Below are positions 6,901 to 15,690 of a DNA stretch of 64,000 bases, piece by piece. The DNA lies in the IMG/VR virus record IMGVR_UViG_3300008517_000034, positions 1-64,000 of that record; one strand, 5' to 3'. The notes under the pieces were generated by a model, which saw nothing but the letters and a program-made list of their open reading frames with translations, made no database searches and was not told the origin of the DNA. The translations under genes were made by a program, and so were the position numbers. Origin of the DNA: a virus. Each line of letters begins with the position of its first letter. Positions within the stretch are counted from its first letter, which is position 1.

Positions 6901-7170
6901 TTAAGGGTTTGGTAGAAGTTCCGGCATAAACTTCTTAACCATTGACATAGTAAACGCCTTCTCCAATTTTGTCTTTCCCACATTGTCAAATTTGAAAGAA
7001 GTATTATCGACTACTTTTTGCAAATTGGTATCAAGAGTGGCAACTGCCGGATCGGTAAGAACCTCAGCATCACCCTTTTCAATCAAGCCACAAATAATAC
7101 CATCAAGCCAGTCCCAAGGGATTGTAAATCCCGGAAAGACTTCTATTCCGACTTCTGTTGTTTTAACCAT
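6901..7170 (-). CDS. Hypothetical protein at end of lysis operon
   Basis: This 89-residue soluble protein begins MVKTTEVGIEVFPGFTIPWDWLD. It has a predicted helix and a C-terminal MSMVKKFMPELLPNP. Start after AAAGGAGGTTTAAATA. No family recognised. Its location between tiny membrane proteins and a strong terminator places it in the lysis and late unit. Confidence 0.6.
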   Translation of the reverse strand: MVKTTEVGIEVFPGFTIPWDWLDGIICGLIEKGDAEVLTDPAVATLDTNLQKVVDNTSFKFDNVGKTKLEKAFTMSMVKKFMPELLPNP

Positions 7171-7198
7171 TATTTAAACCTCCTTTCTTTTTTTAATT

Positions 7199-7282
7199 CT
7201 ATTCTGGTTTAGTAAAATACCAAAACAATCCAGCTATTACAGCGACTATTGCCGCCCACCAATACCAAGCTAATTCTACCAT
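7199..7282 (-). CDS. Micro membrane protein (27 residues)
   Basis: MVELAWYWWAAIVAVIAGLF is a single transmembrane helix followed by WYFTKPE. GAGGAGGAATCTGTT precedes the ATG. It resembles the other tiny membrane peptides at 7305-7391 and 57841-57912 in size and aromatic/glycine content. It may assist lysis as a pinholin-like or regulatory peptide, but this is inferred only from location. Confidence 0.6.
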   Translation of the reverse strand: MVELAWYWWAAIVAVIAGLFWYFTKPE

Positions 7283-7304
7283 AACAGATTCCTCCTCTCA
7301 CTTC

Positions 7305-7391
7305 TTAAACGAAGTATTCTAATAGGCTAATCCACCACAAAAAATATATAATCCCTAATGCACCGCCTATAAGCCATTGTATTATTCCCAT
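7305..7391 (-). CDS. Micro membrane protein (28 residues)
   Basis: MGIIQWLIGGALGIIYFLWW is one hydrophobic helix ending in ISLLEYFV. GAGAGGTGAATTTTT precedes the ATG. The start overlaps the end of the HNH gene, so it is probably translated from the same message. Role in lysis is possible but unproven. Confidence 0.55.
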   Translation of the reverse strand: MGIIQWLIGGALGIIYFLWWISLLEYFV

Positions 7392-7720
7392 AAAAATTCA
7401 CCTCTCTCTAAAATTCTCGGCTTGCCGGATGAGTTGATTAGATAATTCTCTCCTACTTCTTCAATCCATCTTTTCAAATCCCAACTCTGCTCCTGCATAA
7501 TTCTTTTTTGATGTTTAGCCTTTAACTGATTCCGCAATTTTGCATTTCTGTGTATAGAATTACTATCGGTTACATGACATCCCCAGCAGGGCCAGATAAT
7601 AGCATTATACCTTTCAGAAAACTTTCTCATGGCCTTTGTTCTGCCAAATATATGGTGCCTTGATACGGTTGTATATTGATGGCAAAAAGGGCATATATCT
7701 TCTTTAAATGCTCTGATCAA
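7382..7720 (-). CDS. Small HNH endonuclease-like protein
   Basis: This 112-residue protein has CPFCHQYTTVSRHHIFGR (residues about 11-28), later CWGCH and SIHRNAK. The cysteine pairs plus the HH and H residues form a zinc-supported HNH fold. The length fits free-standing phage HNH proteins. It sits inside the lysis region rather than next to terminase, so it may be a homing-type element rather than a packaging factor. Confidence 0.7.
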   Translation of the reverse strand: MIRAFKEDICPFCHQYTTVSRHHIFGRTKAMRKFSERYNAIIWPCWGCHVTDSNSIHRNAKLRNQLKAKHQKRIMQEQSWDLKRWIEEVGENYLINSSGKPRILERGEFLWE

Positions 7721-7764
7721 TACTGTCTTCTTCTAGCTGTCATATTCAAAAATTTATATCCCTT

Positions 7765-7980
7765 TTATAAATATTCCCAGGAAATCCATCCAAAAACAAT
7801 CCCGATCAAAACCCCAGAGAGAATAATCCATCTTGCCTTTACTATTATATGACGCCCTGTTCTGTTTAAATACCAGATCGCCAAGTAGATAACCGGAACA
7901 GTTATTGCTAAACTAATCAAAATTCTAGTTCCGAAAAACCAAACTAAAGCAAATATAGCATATAAAAACATCTCTTCCAT
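7765..7980 (-). CDS. Small integral membrane protein, holin candidate
   Basis: This 71-residue protein has two or three membrane segments (residues about 5-16, 20-38 and 49-66), separated by a basic loop LNRTGRHIIVKAR. It is near the endolysin and XhlA-like genes, so it is a candidate holin or antiholin. No family signature confirms this. Confidence 0.55.
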   Translation of the reverse strand: MEEMFLYAIFALVWFFGTRILISLAITVPVIYLAIWYLNRTGRHIIVKARWIILSGVLIGIVFGWISWEYL

Positions 7981-7998
7981 AATTCTTCACTCCCTTCC

Positions 7999-8148
7999 TT
8001 ACCCTAAATCAATTTCAATATACAAACCCAAAATATATATCAAGAAGAAATCACCATGCACTTCAAAATAACCATCAAATATATTATCATCTCTAAATGC
8101 CCATATTTTGAACTCGAATCCAGTCCACTCAATCCTTCTTAATTTCAT
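7999..8148 (-). CDS. Small hypothetical protein
   Basis: This 49-residue frame (MKLRRIEWTGFEFKIWAFRD at the start) follows AGGAGAAATAATC. It has an aromatic C-terminal half (FFLIYILGLYIEIDLG) that may associate with membrane. It lies immediately after the endolysin gene. No family recognised. Confidence 0.55.
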   Translation of the reverse strand: MKLRRIEWTGFEFKIWAFRDDNIFDGYFEVHGDFFLIYILGLYIEIDLG

Positions 8149-8159
8149 GATTATTTCTC

Positions 8160-8678
8160 CTATAATTTCAGGATCCAAACAGGTATCTTGTTCAAAGTTC
8201 GGATAATCGGAATAATATTCTCAAGGTATTTAGAATCACTCGCATATCCAGCTTTGCATACTTCAGTAATAAATTGCTCTGCATCGTCTAAATATTCAAA
8301 AGCTTTCCGATATCTCTGTTCTCCATTATCATCTTTTGAAATTGATAATATTCTTGCATGATCGTTGAAGCTCTCCTTATAAGAGTAATATGCTCTAAAA
8401 TGTAATAGTTTTAATTCCATCTCTCCATTAATTTCCTCATGAGTATAGCAGGTTACATATCCGTTAGTTCCAACCCAACCTTTTTCGGGATATGCTTTTA
8501 TCGCAAATAAATTATAGGATCTTTTTCCAGTTTCTTTATCATAAGGCTCAGACTGACCATACCAAGTTTCTATAACTGCTTGAGCAGCAACTGCCGAAGC
8601 TGGTAGTCTTGTAGTTAGTTTTGATATGTAAGCTTGACGTAAAATCCTAACACACCAGAGGTACTGTTTAAGATTCAT
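8160..8678 (-). CDS. GH73-type glucosaminidase endolysin
   Basis: This 172-residue protein matches the FlgJ/GH73 beta-N-acetylglucosaminidase fold. LPASAVAAQAVIETWYGQS (residues about 25-43) holds the likely catalytic Glu in QAVIETWYG. YNLFAIKAYP follows, and AGYASDSKY sits near the C-terminus. It would cleave peptidoglycan glycan strands. No signal peptide is present, so release depends on a holin, consistent with the membrane proteins around it. No wall-binding domain is visible. Confidence 0.85.
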   Translation of the reverse strand: MNLKQYLWCVRILRQAYISKLTTRLPASAVAAQAVIETWYGQSEPYDKETGKRSYNLFAIKAYPEKGWVGTNGYVTCYTHEEINGEMELKLLHFRAYYSYKESFNDHARILSISKDDNGEQRYRKAFEYLDDAEQFITEVCKAGYASDSKYLENIIPIIRTLNKIPVWILKL

Positions 8679-8866
8679 TTTTTGGCCTCTTCTAATTTCT
8701 CTAATACCTTTTTAATCTTTTTTGCTCTGCCTCTACCAGTTTCGTAATAATCCAAAAGATCAACACAAGAAACTCGAAACATCTCATATTCTTCTGGAGT
8801 CAAGACTAAAATAATTGCACCTTCATCCTCTTCATTTTTTAAGTTAGAACTTATTTTTTCTGACAT
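8675..8866 (-). CDS. Small acidic hypothetical protein
   Basis: This 63-residue protein is acidic at the N-terminus (KNEEDEGAIILVLTPEEYE) and basic and helical at the C-terminus. It overlaps the endolysin start by 4 nt, so the two are probably translationally coupled. No family recognised. Confidence 0.55.
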   Translation of the reverse strand: MSEKISSNLKNEEDEGAIILVLTPEEYEMFRVSCVDLLDYYETGRGRAKKIKKVLEKLEEAKK

Positions 8867-8978
8867 CTTTATCTCTCCTAAAATGTTTTATATAATATGC
8901 TGCATCTATACTAATTGCCAGACCAATAATGCACCAATAAACAAGAATAAAAATTTTAAGCCATAGATCATCAATCAT
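8844..8978 (-). CDS. Small single-pass membrane protein
   Basis: This 44-residue frame with start after CAGGAGGAAGCAAATA has one membrane helix (KIFILVYWCIIGLAISIDAA) and a basic tail. It overlaps both neighbours, as the other lysis-region genes do. It may be a holin-related or spanin-like peptide, but nothing specific is seen. Confidence 0.5.
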   Translation of the reverse strand: MIDDLWLKIFILVYWCIIGLAISIDAAYYIKHFRRDKDVRKNKF

Positions 8979-9186
8979 TATTTGCTTCCTCCTGAGTTCC
9001 CTTCAGAAAGAACCTTAGAATCTCCCGTTCCAATCCCATTAAAATTCCATATGCTGCCACTCCTTGAGTGGTTACACTTGATAAGTCAGCGAAAAAGTTT
9101 AACGTAACTCTAATAAAAAGATAAGTCAATATAAAAACTAAAGCTCTTCTTATTATCCGGTTTTCCACAATCCATTTATTAATCAT
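8971..9186 (-). CDS. Small membrane protein, holin candidate
   Basis: This 71-residue protein has one clear membrane segment (ALVFILTYLFIRVTL, residues about 15-29) and a second amphipathic region (GVAAYGILMGL). Charged ends flank them. It sits between the XhlA-like gene and the endolysin. Holin is a reasonable guess from size, topology and context. Confidence 0.55.
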   Translation of the reverse strand: MINKWIVENRIIRRALVFILTYLFIRVTLNFFADLSSVTTQGVAAYGILMGLEREILRFFLKGTQEEANND

Positions 9187-9187
9187 C

Positions 9188-9439
9188 TTACATAAATTTC
9201 ATAATCAGAGAAGCTACTGTCCCGGCAATCCCGGCAATAATAGCTGCCCAGATTAAGAAATGATTTCCAATTCTCCTTTCCTCATTTTCTCTATGGGATT
9301 CTAATCTCACTATTCTCGAAGTATGATCATCGACTTTCTCTTTTGTATTTTTACTATTCTCCTTAATCTCTTTTAAAGTTTTATCAATTGAGTCTAATCT
9401 TGTTATAATTACGCCATAAGTTTGACCTTTTTTAGGCAT
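9188..9439 (-). CDS. XhlA-like membrane-anchored coiled-coil protein
   Basis: This 83-residue protein has an N-terminal coiled coil (LDSIDKTLKEIKENSKNTKE) and one C-terminal membrane helix (LIWAAIIAGIAGTVASLIM). This is the layout of the XhlA haemolysin family, which works with a holin in Bacillus PBSX-type lysis cassettes. The call rests on architecture, length and location beside the endolysin. Confidence 0.65.
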   Translation of the reverse strand: MPKKGQTYGVIITRLDSIDKTLKEIKENSKNTKEKVDDHTSRIVRLESHRENEERRIGNHFLIWAAIIAGIAGTVASLIMKFM

Positions 9440-10294
9440 GTTTCTTCATCTCCTCTAGCTCTCTTTTTTCCTCAAGTTTTAGTCCATTTTGCAAGGCCCG
9501 CTTTGGGTTCTTTCTAATATCATGTTCCCATAACCAAGCTATTTTATAACCGTTTTTAGTGACAAACTTTGCTAATTTCTTATCCCTGCTCTTCCTGCAA
9601 GGCAAATTATGCCAATAGTCTCCGTTACATTCGATAATCAGCTTTTGGGCAGGAATATAAATATCCACAATGAATTCATAGCTATTAAATGAAACTTGGA
9701 TTGATAGTCAATTTTCATTTTATCTAATTCTCCCCAAATTAATTTTTCAATTGCAGACGGATTCGCTTTGTGAGACGCTTTATGCCCTGCTTTAATCCAA
9801 GGTTCCAAATGTTCTCTTTTTTTCTTTTTAGTCATTTTGGCAAAATTTTCTCGGATAGTTTTATTTCTTTTTTGCTTTACTTCTAAAGTTTGAGAAGCTA
9901 CTTGCCCCGCTAAAATCCAGGCTTCGCAATATTTCCTTCTCTCCGTTTTCTTCATCTTTGCAAACATTTGTTTTTTTATTTTCTTTTGAGCTTCGCTCAT
10001 TTTTTCTTTACTTGCTTCAGTATGATGATGTCCTTGACTTCTTTTATTGCCTTTTGCTGCTTCGCTCATCTTGAGTTTTGTATCGATAGAGTAAACAGAT
10101 AATTTCCCTTTATTCCAAGGAGAAATTCCTAAGCGTGATTTGCTTATTCTTTGTTTTGTCTCTTTAGAAAGATGTTTCCCTGTATGCGCTATGCTCATTT
10201 TTCTTTTAGTCTCTTCGGAAAGAAGTTTTCCTTTTTGAGCCTTACTATTATTTTTTCTCATCTCTTTAGTTCTTATATAAATTCCAGTCGGCAT
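9432..10294 (-). pseudogene. Frameshifted NUMOD3 plus Vsr/DUF559-type homing endonuclease
   Basis: The first frame (10294-9638) has repeated NUMOD3-like blocks (SEETKRKMSIAHTGK, SKETKQRISKSRLG), typical DNA-contact modules of homing endonucleases. It then enters a PD-(D/E)XK nuclease near ANPSAIEKLIWGELDKM. The rest of the nuclease (FNSYEFIVDIYIPAQKLIIE, CNGDYWHN, WEHDI) continues in another frame to 9432. Adding one T to the TTT near 9690 joins them smoothly. Either the gene is dead or the base was lost in sequencing. It sits between fibre-region and lysis genes. Confidence 0.75.
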
Positions 10295-10297
10295 ATT

Positions 10298-11083
10298 TCA
10301 CTCCATTCCTTTCAAACTCTTAAATGACCTGTCAACAACTCTTGATTCTCCTCGTTTTAACTGTTTAAGATTTCTAATAAGTCTTAATTTCCTGTGAAAA
10401 ATATTTGTTCCTTCTAATATTTCTCCTTTTTCTGACCTCATCTGCCACTCCATTTTTCCGGAGCGCCAATTTCTTGAAATGACCCAATATAAACCTTCGG
10501 GGAAAGTCTGTTCACCAATCTCAATATAATTTTTAAAATTCAGATCATGCCACCAAGATGTATTGGAAAATGCTAACAATACTCCTTCTTTTCTATACAC
10601 GCAAATAGCATGACCTCCCGCCACAACCTTATAACTAAATTCACCAGTCGCTTGATTATAAGAATACTTTCTATAAAATCCATAATACTCTAACCAATGA
10701 ACTTCTGTAATTAGCTTTAAAACAACCATTACAAATCTACCTAATACATCACAAACTAACCGAGCAAATCCATCACAATCGCACGTTCCTCTTTTCCATA
10801 CTTCATCCGGTAAATCCCAGTAATCCAGCTTATGAAATAAATCCCAATCAGATACCCAATGATAAAATCTTTTCCATTTCCCATCTATCAGAACTTTCTT
10901 CTGCAATTCTAAGGCCATTAAAGTATCAGTAGTTATCTTCTTCATATAATCACAATAGTTTCTCCATCTCTCGGTGGTCTCGTCAACTAATTGCCACATA
11001 TGAAAATGTGGATCTAAATTATATTTGCATCTCATTAAGATTAAAACTAAGACTCCTATAATTATTAAAATTATCCAAATCAT
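10298..11083 (-). CDS. Membrane-anchored transglutaminase-like cysteine peptidase candidate
   Basis: This 261-residue protein has an N-terminal anchor (WIILIIIGVLVLILM, residues about 3-17). The remainder should lie outside the membrane. KRGTCDCDGFARLVCDVL (residues about 96-113) followed by GGHAICVYRKEG and AFSNTSWW gives Cys, His and Asn/Asp in the order expected of transglutaminase-like peptidases. It may process cell-surface or virion protein. The catalytic assignment is inference. It is the third consecutive gene here with an export signal. Confidence 0.55.
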   Translation of the reverse strand: MIWIILIIIGVLVLILMRCKYNLDPHFHMWQLVDETTERWRNYCDYMKKITTDTLMALELQKKVLIDGKWKRFYHWVSDWDLFHKLDYWDLPDEVWKRGTCDCDGFARLVCDVLGRFVMVVLKLITEVHWLEYYGFYRKYSYNQATGEFSYKVVAGGHAICVYRKEGVLLAFSNTSWWHDLNFKNYIEIGEQTFPEGLYWVISRNWRSGKMEWQMRSEKGEILEGTNIFHRKLRLIRNLKQLKRGESRVVDRSFKSLKGME

Positions 11084-11095
11084 TTCATCAACTCC

Positions 11096-12940
11096 TTACT
11101 CTAAATCATTCCATTTAGTAAATTCCTTAGTATTCCATTTAGAAATTGCATGATTACTCCATGTATGTGTCCATCCTACAGTAGTAATTGCTATTGTAAG
11201 CGATGCAAGACAAGTTCCAATAGATAAAGGTTCGGTTATATCCCACAATTCAAATTCATAAGTGGACTCATCAATCGCATCATCGCAACTCAAAGCCCAT
11301 TGAAATTCAGTATAATATTCATCAGCTAAGGAATATGTTCCACTATCAGGAAGAATATTATCTCCTTCACTTTCCAATCCATTTTGCCAGGTATAGGCAG
11401 ATTGAACATCGCATAATTTTTCCCCTATAATTAAATCTCCACCATCTGTAAGGTCAGTAATGGCAGAATAAGTTATCGCTCCTGTGCTTCCTACATCAGC
11501 AAATGTCCCGCCAGAAATTCTCCATCGTAATTTATAAGCCCTGGCATAAGGCCCTTTTGAGCCATAAATTCTAGTAGCTAAAATAAAATCTTTTGTCTTA
11601 GTCCAAGCTGTTTTCATTACATATTGACGAACCTTATCAAAATCTGGACCCACTATGAATATTTCAAGTCCATCAGATTTTACATACAAACCATATGGTT
11701 TTGTTTCCTGAGAAGTAACAACATAGCTTTTACTATCGTATGTAGCAGTTGAAACGTCCCATGCTGTAGAAAGAGTATATTGAAAAATAGTATCATTGCC
11801 GTACCCCATTACATATAATTTAAATCCATCTGGTTTAAAAATTGCAGCATAAGGAGAAGTACTCTCGGATATTGTATCTAACTTCTTTGTTTCATAAGAT
11901 GCAGATGTTACATCCCATGCTGTAGTAAGAGAGTACTGATAAACTCCAGCTGCAGAAGAGAACGCATTTGTTACATACATCTTTAGACCGTCTGGCTTGA
12001 AAAATACCCCCGATGGGCTAGTAACCTGATTTGTTACACTAAAACTCTTATCATTATAAGAGGCGGTTGAAACGTCCCATGCTGTAGAAAGGGTATACTG
12101 AAAAACTGAATCATTAGATTGACCTGTTACGTACATTTCAGTACCATCTGGTTTAAAAAATAAGCCAAATGGATAAGGATCTTCAGATATAGTAAAACTC
12201 TTATTGTCATATGTAGCTGTAGATGGTTTCCATGCTGTAGAGAGAGAATACTGGTAGACCGTTTTATTTGCGTAGCCTAGTACATACATTTTAAGTCCAT
12301 CTGGTTTAAAAAATACCTGTACTGGAGTATCATCTTCAGATATCCCCAAACTTTCTGCTCCTACTGTAAAAGTACTTATATCCCATGGAGTACCCTGTAC
12401 CACATCTCCATCATCAACCCCTGATCGGTCTATTCTAGAAGCATTTGCAATACGAGAAGCACCTAAAGTCACATAATAAACTGGGTCATAAAACTGAAAT
12501 GAATACAAATATGCCGTGTCTGTTTTTTTTGCATAAAATCGAACTCTTGCCTTAGTGACGAACTCAACGGTTCCTATGCTTTTCTCTTCCCAAATTTGAT
12601 CACCAAAAACTCCCTCGTATAAATCATTCCACATATCATTGTAATACAAATCTATATCTATCAGATTAATGCCAGCTAATCCTTCCCAGTGTGCATAAAA
12701 TCTTACTGCGCCACAATTGGGAACGTTCCTGATTAATTCAATGAAACTACTCCAAACCTTGGCTTCAGTAACCATGGTAGTCCCGGCAGTATTAAGATAT
12801 CCATCACCTATTAACTCCTCATTTAACCATTGATTATCAGGATCATTATAATTCGAGGGATATTTCCAGAATCCTGTTTGAGCAAATACAGAAGTTACAA
12901 AGACTAAAACAAATAAAATAATTAACAATAATTTTTTCAT
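11096..12940 (-). CDS. Secreted beta-propeller fibre or appendage protein
   Basis: This 614-residue protein has a textbook Sec signal peptide, MKKLLLIILFVLVFVTSVFA, with cleavage after VFA. From about residue 190 to 445 there are five repeats of roughly 50 residues with FFKPDGLKMYV and QYTLSTAWDVSTASY, typical propeller blades. The N-terminal part resembles a lectin-like beta domain. Virion proteins normally lack signal peptides, so this may be displayed or secreted by the infected cell. The start follows TAGGAGAAATTTAAGC. Confidence 0.65.
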   Translation of the reverse strand: MKKLLLIILFVLVFVTSVFAQTGFWKYPSNYNDPDNQWLNEELIGDGYLNTAGTTMVTEAKVWSSFIELIRNVPNCGAVRFYAHWEGLAGINLIDIDLYYNDMWNDLYEGVFGDQIWEEKSIGTVEFVTKARVRFYAKKTDTAYLYSFQFYDPVYYVTLGASRIANASRIDRSGVDDGDVVQGTPWDISTFTVGAESLGISEDDTPVQVFFKPDGLKMYVLGYANKTVYQYSLSTAWKPSTATYDNKSFTISEDPYPFGLFFKPDGTEMYVTGQSNDSVFQYTLSTAWDVSTASYNDKSFSVTNQVTSPSGVFFKPDGLKMYVTNAFSSAAGVYQYSLTTAWDVTSASYETKKLDTISESTSPYAAIFKPDGFKLYVMGYGNDTIFQYTLSTAWDVSTATYDSKSYVVTSQETKPYGLYVKSDGLEIFIVGPDFDKVRQYVMKTAWTKTKDFILATRIYGSKGPYARAYKLRWRISGGTFADVGSTGAITYSAITDLTDGGDLIIGEKLCDVQSAYTWQNGLESEGDNILPDSGTYSLADEYYTEFQWALSCDDAIDESTYEFELWDITEPLSIGTCLASLTIAITTVGWTHTWSNHAISKWNTKEFTKWNDLE

Positions 12941-12942
12941 GC

Positions 12943-14559
12943 TTAAATTTCTCCTACATCACAAGAAGGATTAAAAAATAAGATATCTGCTGATTTCGCT
13001 ACTCCTACTCTTTGAACCTGGTCACCTGTTTCGGTCGGTGCAGTAGAAGTCATAGCCCCAGCAGTGAGGCCAACATAAACCATGGACCCAGCAAACTCGA
13101 AAGCGCTATCATCTCTTATATATCCCATAACAAGCATTAGACAGGTCTGCCCATCTGATTTAGTTTCTAAAGCAACTCTTAATCCTGGCACAGTGTCTGC
13201 TGCATCTGCATCAGTCTTTTTCCATTCTTTGTCAGTCCAGTTGAAATAAAGTAAATCTCCAAAAACTACCGATTCACCGACTGGTTGGCTATCAGTTAAT
13301 CCACTATAAGTATGGTCTGAGCCTAAAGCATTAGTTAAAATTAAAGTAGTATCAGTATTTTGAGCATGCTTCTTTGTTACCGCATTAGCCACATCTGTAT
13401 CGGTATTAGTCCCCTGTTCCATAATCCCGGTGGCATTATTTATCTTTGCAATTCTCCCAGCAGTAAAATCGCCAGTCTTAGTTACTTCATCAACTAATAT
13501 TGCTTTAATCTTTGCATCAGAATCAACTGTTGGGTCTACTTCTGTGGCCACCTTTGTATCAGCATAGGCCTTGGTAGCTGCATCTTGTGCGTCTACCGGG
13601 TCAACTACATTAATTATTTTATGGGTTCCCATATTAAGGTCCTGGGTTTGTATCCCTAAAGCAGTATCTGTGTTTTGGCTATGCTTCTTAGTTACCGCAT
13701 CCTCGATATTCGCTCCAGGAGAAGTTATATCTGCTAAATCCGCAGCATTATTACCAGACAAATCTAAGTTTTTAAGTAATGTCCAAGACTCAGCAGTAAT
13801 ACATTTATAAAATTTATCTGTATCAGTAGCTAAATATATATCTCCTACGGCAGGAGTAGCCGATTTACTGGCATCCAATCCCCTTTTAATCTTATCAACA
13901 GAAGCATTCCCTACCGTTCCAGATATATCTCCTCCTTGAGTTTCACTTCCTGAAGTATGTTTTTTGGTAACTGCATCTTTAACGTCTACTGCCGTAGAAC
14001 TATTACCTATCCCGTCGTCAACGGTCTCGGCTTTATCCACTATCTCATCGGTATCGGTATCATAAACTGCTTTTGTCATATCCCCGGCACCAGCAGGAGT
14101 TCCAAATTCTAAAGCAGTCTCTCCAGTATTAACTTTAGTATATTTACCCGCCTGTCCAGTATAATCAGCCGGAGTATCAGAGAGCTCCGTAAAAGTCTCA
14201 CTTCCACCTGATTGAGTGGTTTCTGTCCAAACTGCAGCCCCATTAGTATTATCAAGACAAACATAAGATTTGTCATTTGTAATATCTAACCACCTACTGC
14301 CAGCTGTATAGCCCTCATCAACATCATTATTAACAGTAGGAGCAGACGTCGCATCAAATTTACACTTCACTACATTTGTGGCTGCAAGACCTGTATCCTC
14401 TCCGACTCCGTTTATACCATTAAACTTAACTAAATTCCCATCGGTTATCGCACCTTGTATAGCCAATAATACCGTCGATACTGAAGAAGCATTTAAACAA
14501 ACTAAAGAAATAATCAGTATAGGAATTATTAGCCACAACCATTTTTTATTAAACTCCAT
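12943..14559 (-). CDS. Tail fibre-like protein with N-terminal signal sequence
   Basis: This 538-residue protein begins MEFNKKWLWLIIPILIISLV, a signal peptide or anchor. It then has fibre-like low-complexity beta sequence. A unit of the form AVTKKH-x-x-NTDT occurs three times (near residues 195, 290 and 400). SRWLDITNDKSYVCLD and GDIYLATDTDKFYKC resemble phage fibre modules. It follows the 364-residue appendage gene with an 18-nt gap. Receptor binding or surface display are both possible. Confidence 0.6.
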   Translation of the reverse strand: MEFNKKWLWLIIPILIISLVCLNASSVSTVLLAIQGAITDGNLVKFNGINGVGEDTGLAATNVVKCKFDATSAPTVNNDVDEGYTAGSRWLDITNDKSYVCLDNTNGAAVWTETTQSGGSETFTELSDTPADYTGQAGKYTKVNTGETALEFGTPAGAGDMTKAVYDTDTDEIVDKAETVDDGIGNSSTAVDVKDAVTKKHTSGSETQGGDISGTVGNASVDKIKRGLDASKSATPAVGDIYLATDTDKFYKCITAESWTLLKNLDLSGNNAADLADITSPGANIEDAVTKKHSQNTDTALGIQTQDLNMGTHKIINVVDPVDAQDAATKAYADTKVATEVDPTVDSDAKIKAILVDEVTKTGDFTAGRIAKINNATGIMEQGTNTDTDVANAVTKKHAQNTDTTLILTNALGSDHTYSGLTDSQPVGESVVFGDLLYFNWTDKEWKKTDADAADTVPGLRVALETKSDGQTCLMLVMGYIRDDSAFEFAGSMVYVGLTAGAMTSTAPTETGDQVQRVGVAKSADILFFNPSCDVGEI

Positions 14560-14576
14560 TTTTAATCACTTCCTTC

Positions 14577-15671
14577 TTAATAGAAATTCGACAGGATTTG
14601 GGCATACCACTGTTCATCATTGGGCTTATAAGCTAATCTAACTATATCTTCTCCGCCGGCAGCAGTCTGAAGAATTCCTAAAGTTCCTCCTGGCCACTTG
14701 ACTAATTGCTGAACTGTATGAGTCCCTGTTCCCTGATCTGTTAAATCTATCTGTGTCCCGGCGTGAGCATTAGCCTTCGAACTCGCTACCTTAATCTCGG
14801 TCGCACTAACACGGATTGCATAATAAATAGTATCTACCCCTAAAGGATCTGGCAAAGTAGTTGTTGTTTTAAATCGAATTCTTGCGCCGGTAGGAATATC
14901 AATTGTCACATCTATAATATCTGTATCTGCATGAACATTACCTGTGGCTATTGTCGCATCCGACTGAGTAACAATCTCATCCAGCACGCGACTACCGGTG
15001 CCATCTTGCGTAACTATTAATACAGCATTGATAGCTCCAGATGGTTTTGTAATAGTAATTGTGAAATTGTGCCCGGCTGTAAGAATGGCCTTATTGCCAT
15101 TCTTCAAATCCCAAGCAATATTTGTACCAGAAGTCAGTACTTGCTCAGTAAAACTTACGGTATTCTCTTTAGCAAGTAATTCTTTACCTGCGTCAGTCAT
15201 CTCAATCCCGGCTCCGGTCTTTAATTTTCCCGTTCCCTTCGGAGTTATAACTATATCAATATTGTCGTCCGTTCCGACAGCCTCTATTGTCAAAGCAACC
15301 CCGGTGGCTGAAGCTACATTTTTCAAGAAATTAACCGCATCCACAATTGTGTGAAATTCTATGATCTCATTATCATTACCGTCAAGTATTTGATACTTAC
15401 CTACACCCTTTGTCTTAATAATAAAATCTATATTAGTGTCCGTGCCTTCTGCTTTTGCCTGTGGACCACTATCGGCCGCTGCATTCTTCACAGTTATATA
15501 ATTCACTGCATCGGCAGTCGCCTCAGTCTTGATTAATGCCTTTTCATTCACGTCCACTATTCCATCAGAACCAACAAATAGCCGCTTAAACCAGCCCTTT
15601 AGCCAGTTCTTTGCAGAAGTTCCAACTTCTCCTTCTTCATTCGCTCTTGGCACTTGATTCGGAGTAGTCAT
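14577..15671 (-). CDS. Tail appendage protein with E1-FCCH-like module
   Basis: This is a 364-residue beta-rich protein. Near residues 180-245 it has VSFTEQVLTSGTNIAWDLKN and IVTQDGTGSRVLDE, a pattern common in phage appendage proteins. Residues about 249-318 form a module with IPTGARIRF, LPDPLGVDTIYYAIR and GTGTHTV. The same module occurs in the tail protein at 19602-21224 and in the connector at 27724-28890. Likely a tail-tip or fibre component. Confidence 0.6.
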   Translation of the reverse strand: MTTPNQVPRANEEGEVGTSAKNWLKGWFKRLFVGSDGIVDVNEKALIKTEATADAVNYITVKNAAADSGPQAKAEGTDTNIDFIIKTKGVGKYQILDGNDNEIIEFHTIVDAVNFLKNVASATGVALTIEAVGTDDNIDIVITPKGTGKLKTGAGIEMTDAGKELLAKENTVSFTEQVLTSGTNIAWDLKNGNKAILTAGHNFTITITKPSGAINAVLIVTQDGTGSRVLDEIVTQSDATIATGNVHADTDIIDVTIDIPTGARIRFKTTTTLPDPLGVDTIYYAIRVSATEIKVASSKANAHAGTQIDLTDQGTGTHTVQQLVKWPGGTLGILQTAAGGEDIVRLAYKPNDEQWYAQILSNFY

Positions 15672-15690
15672 TTTAAATCACCTTCCTTTC

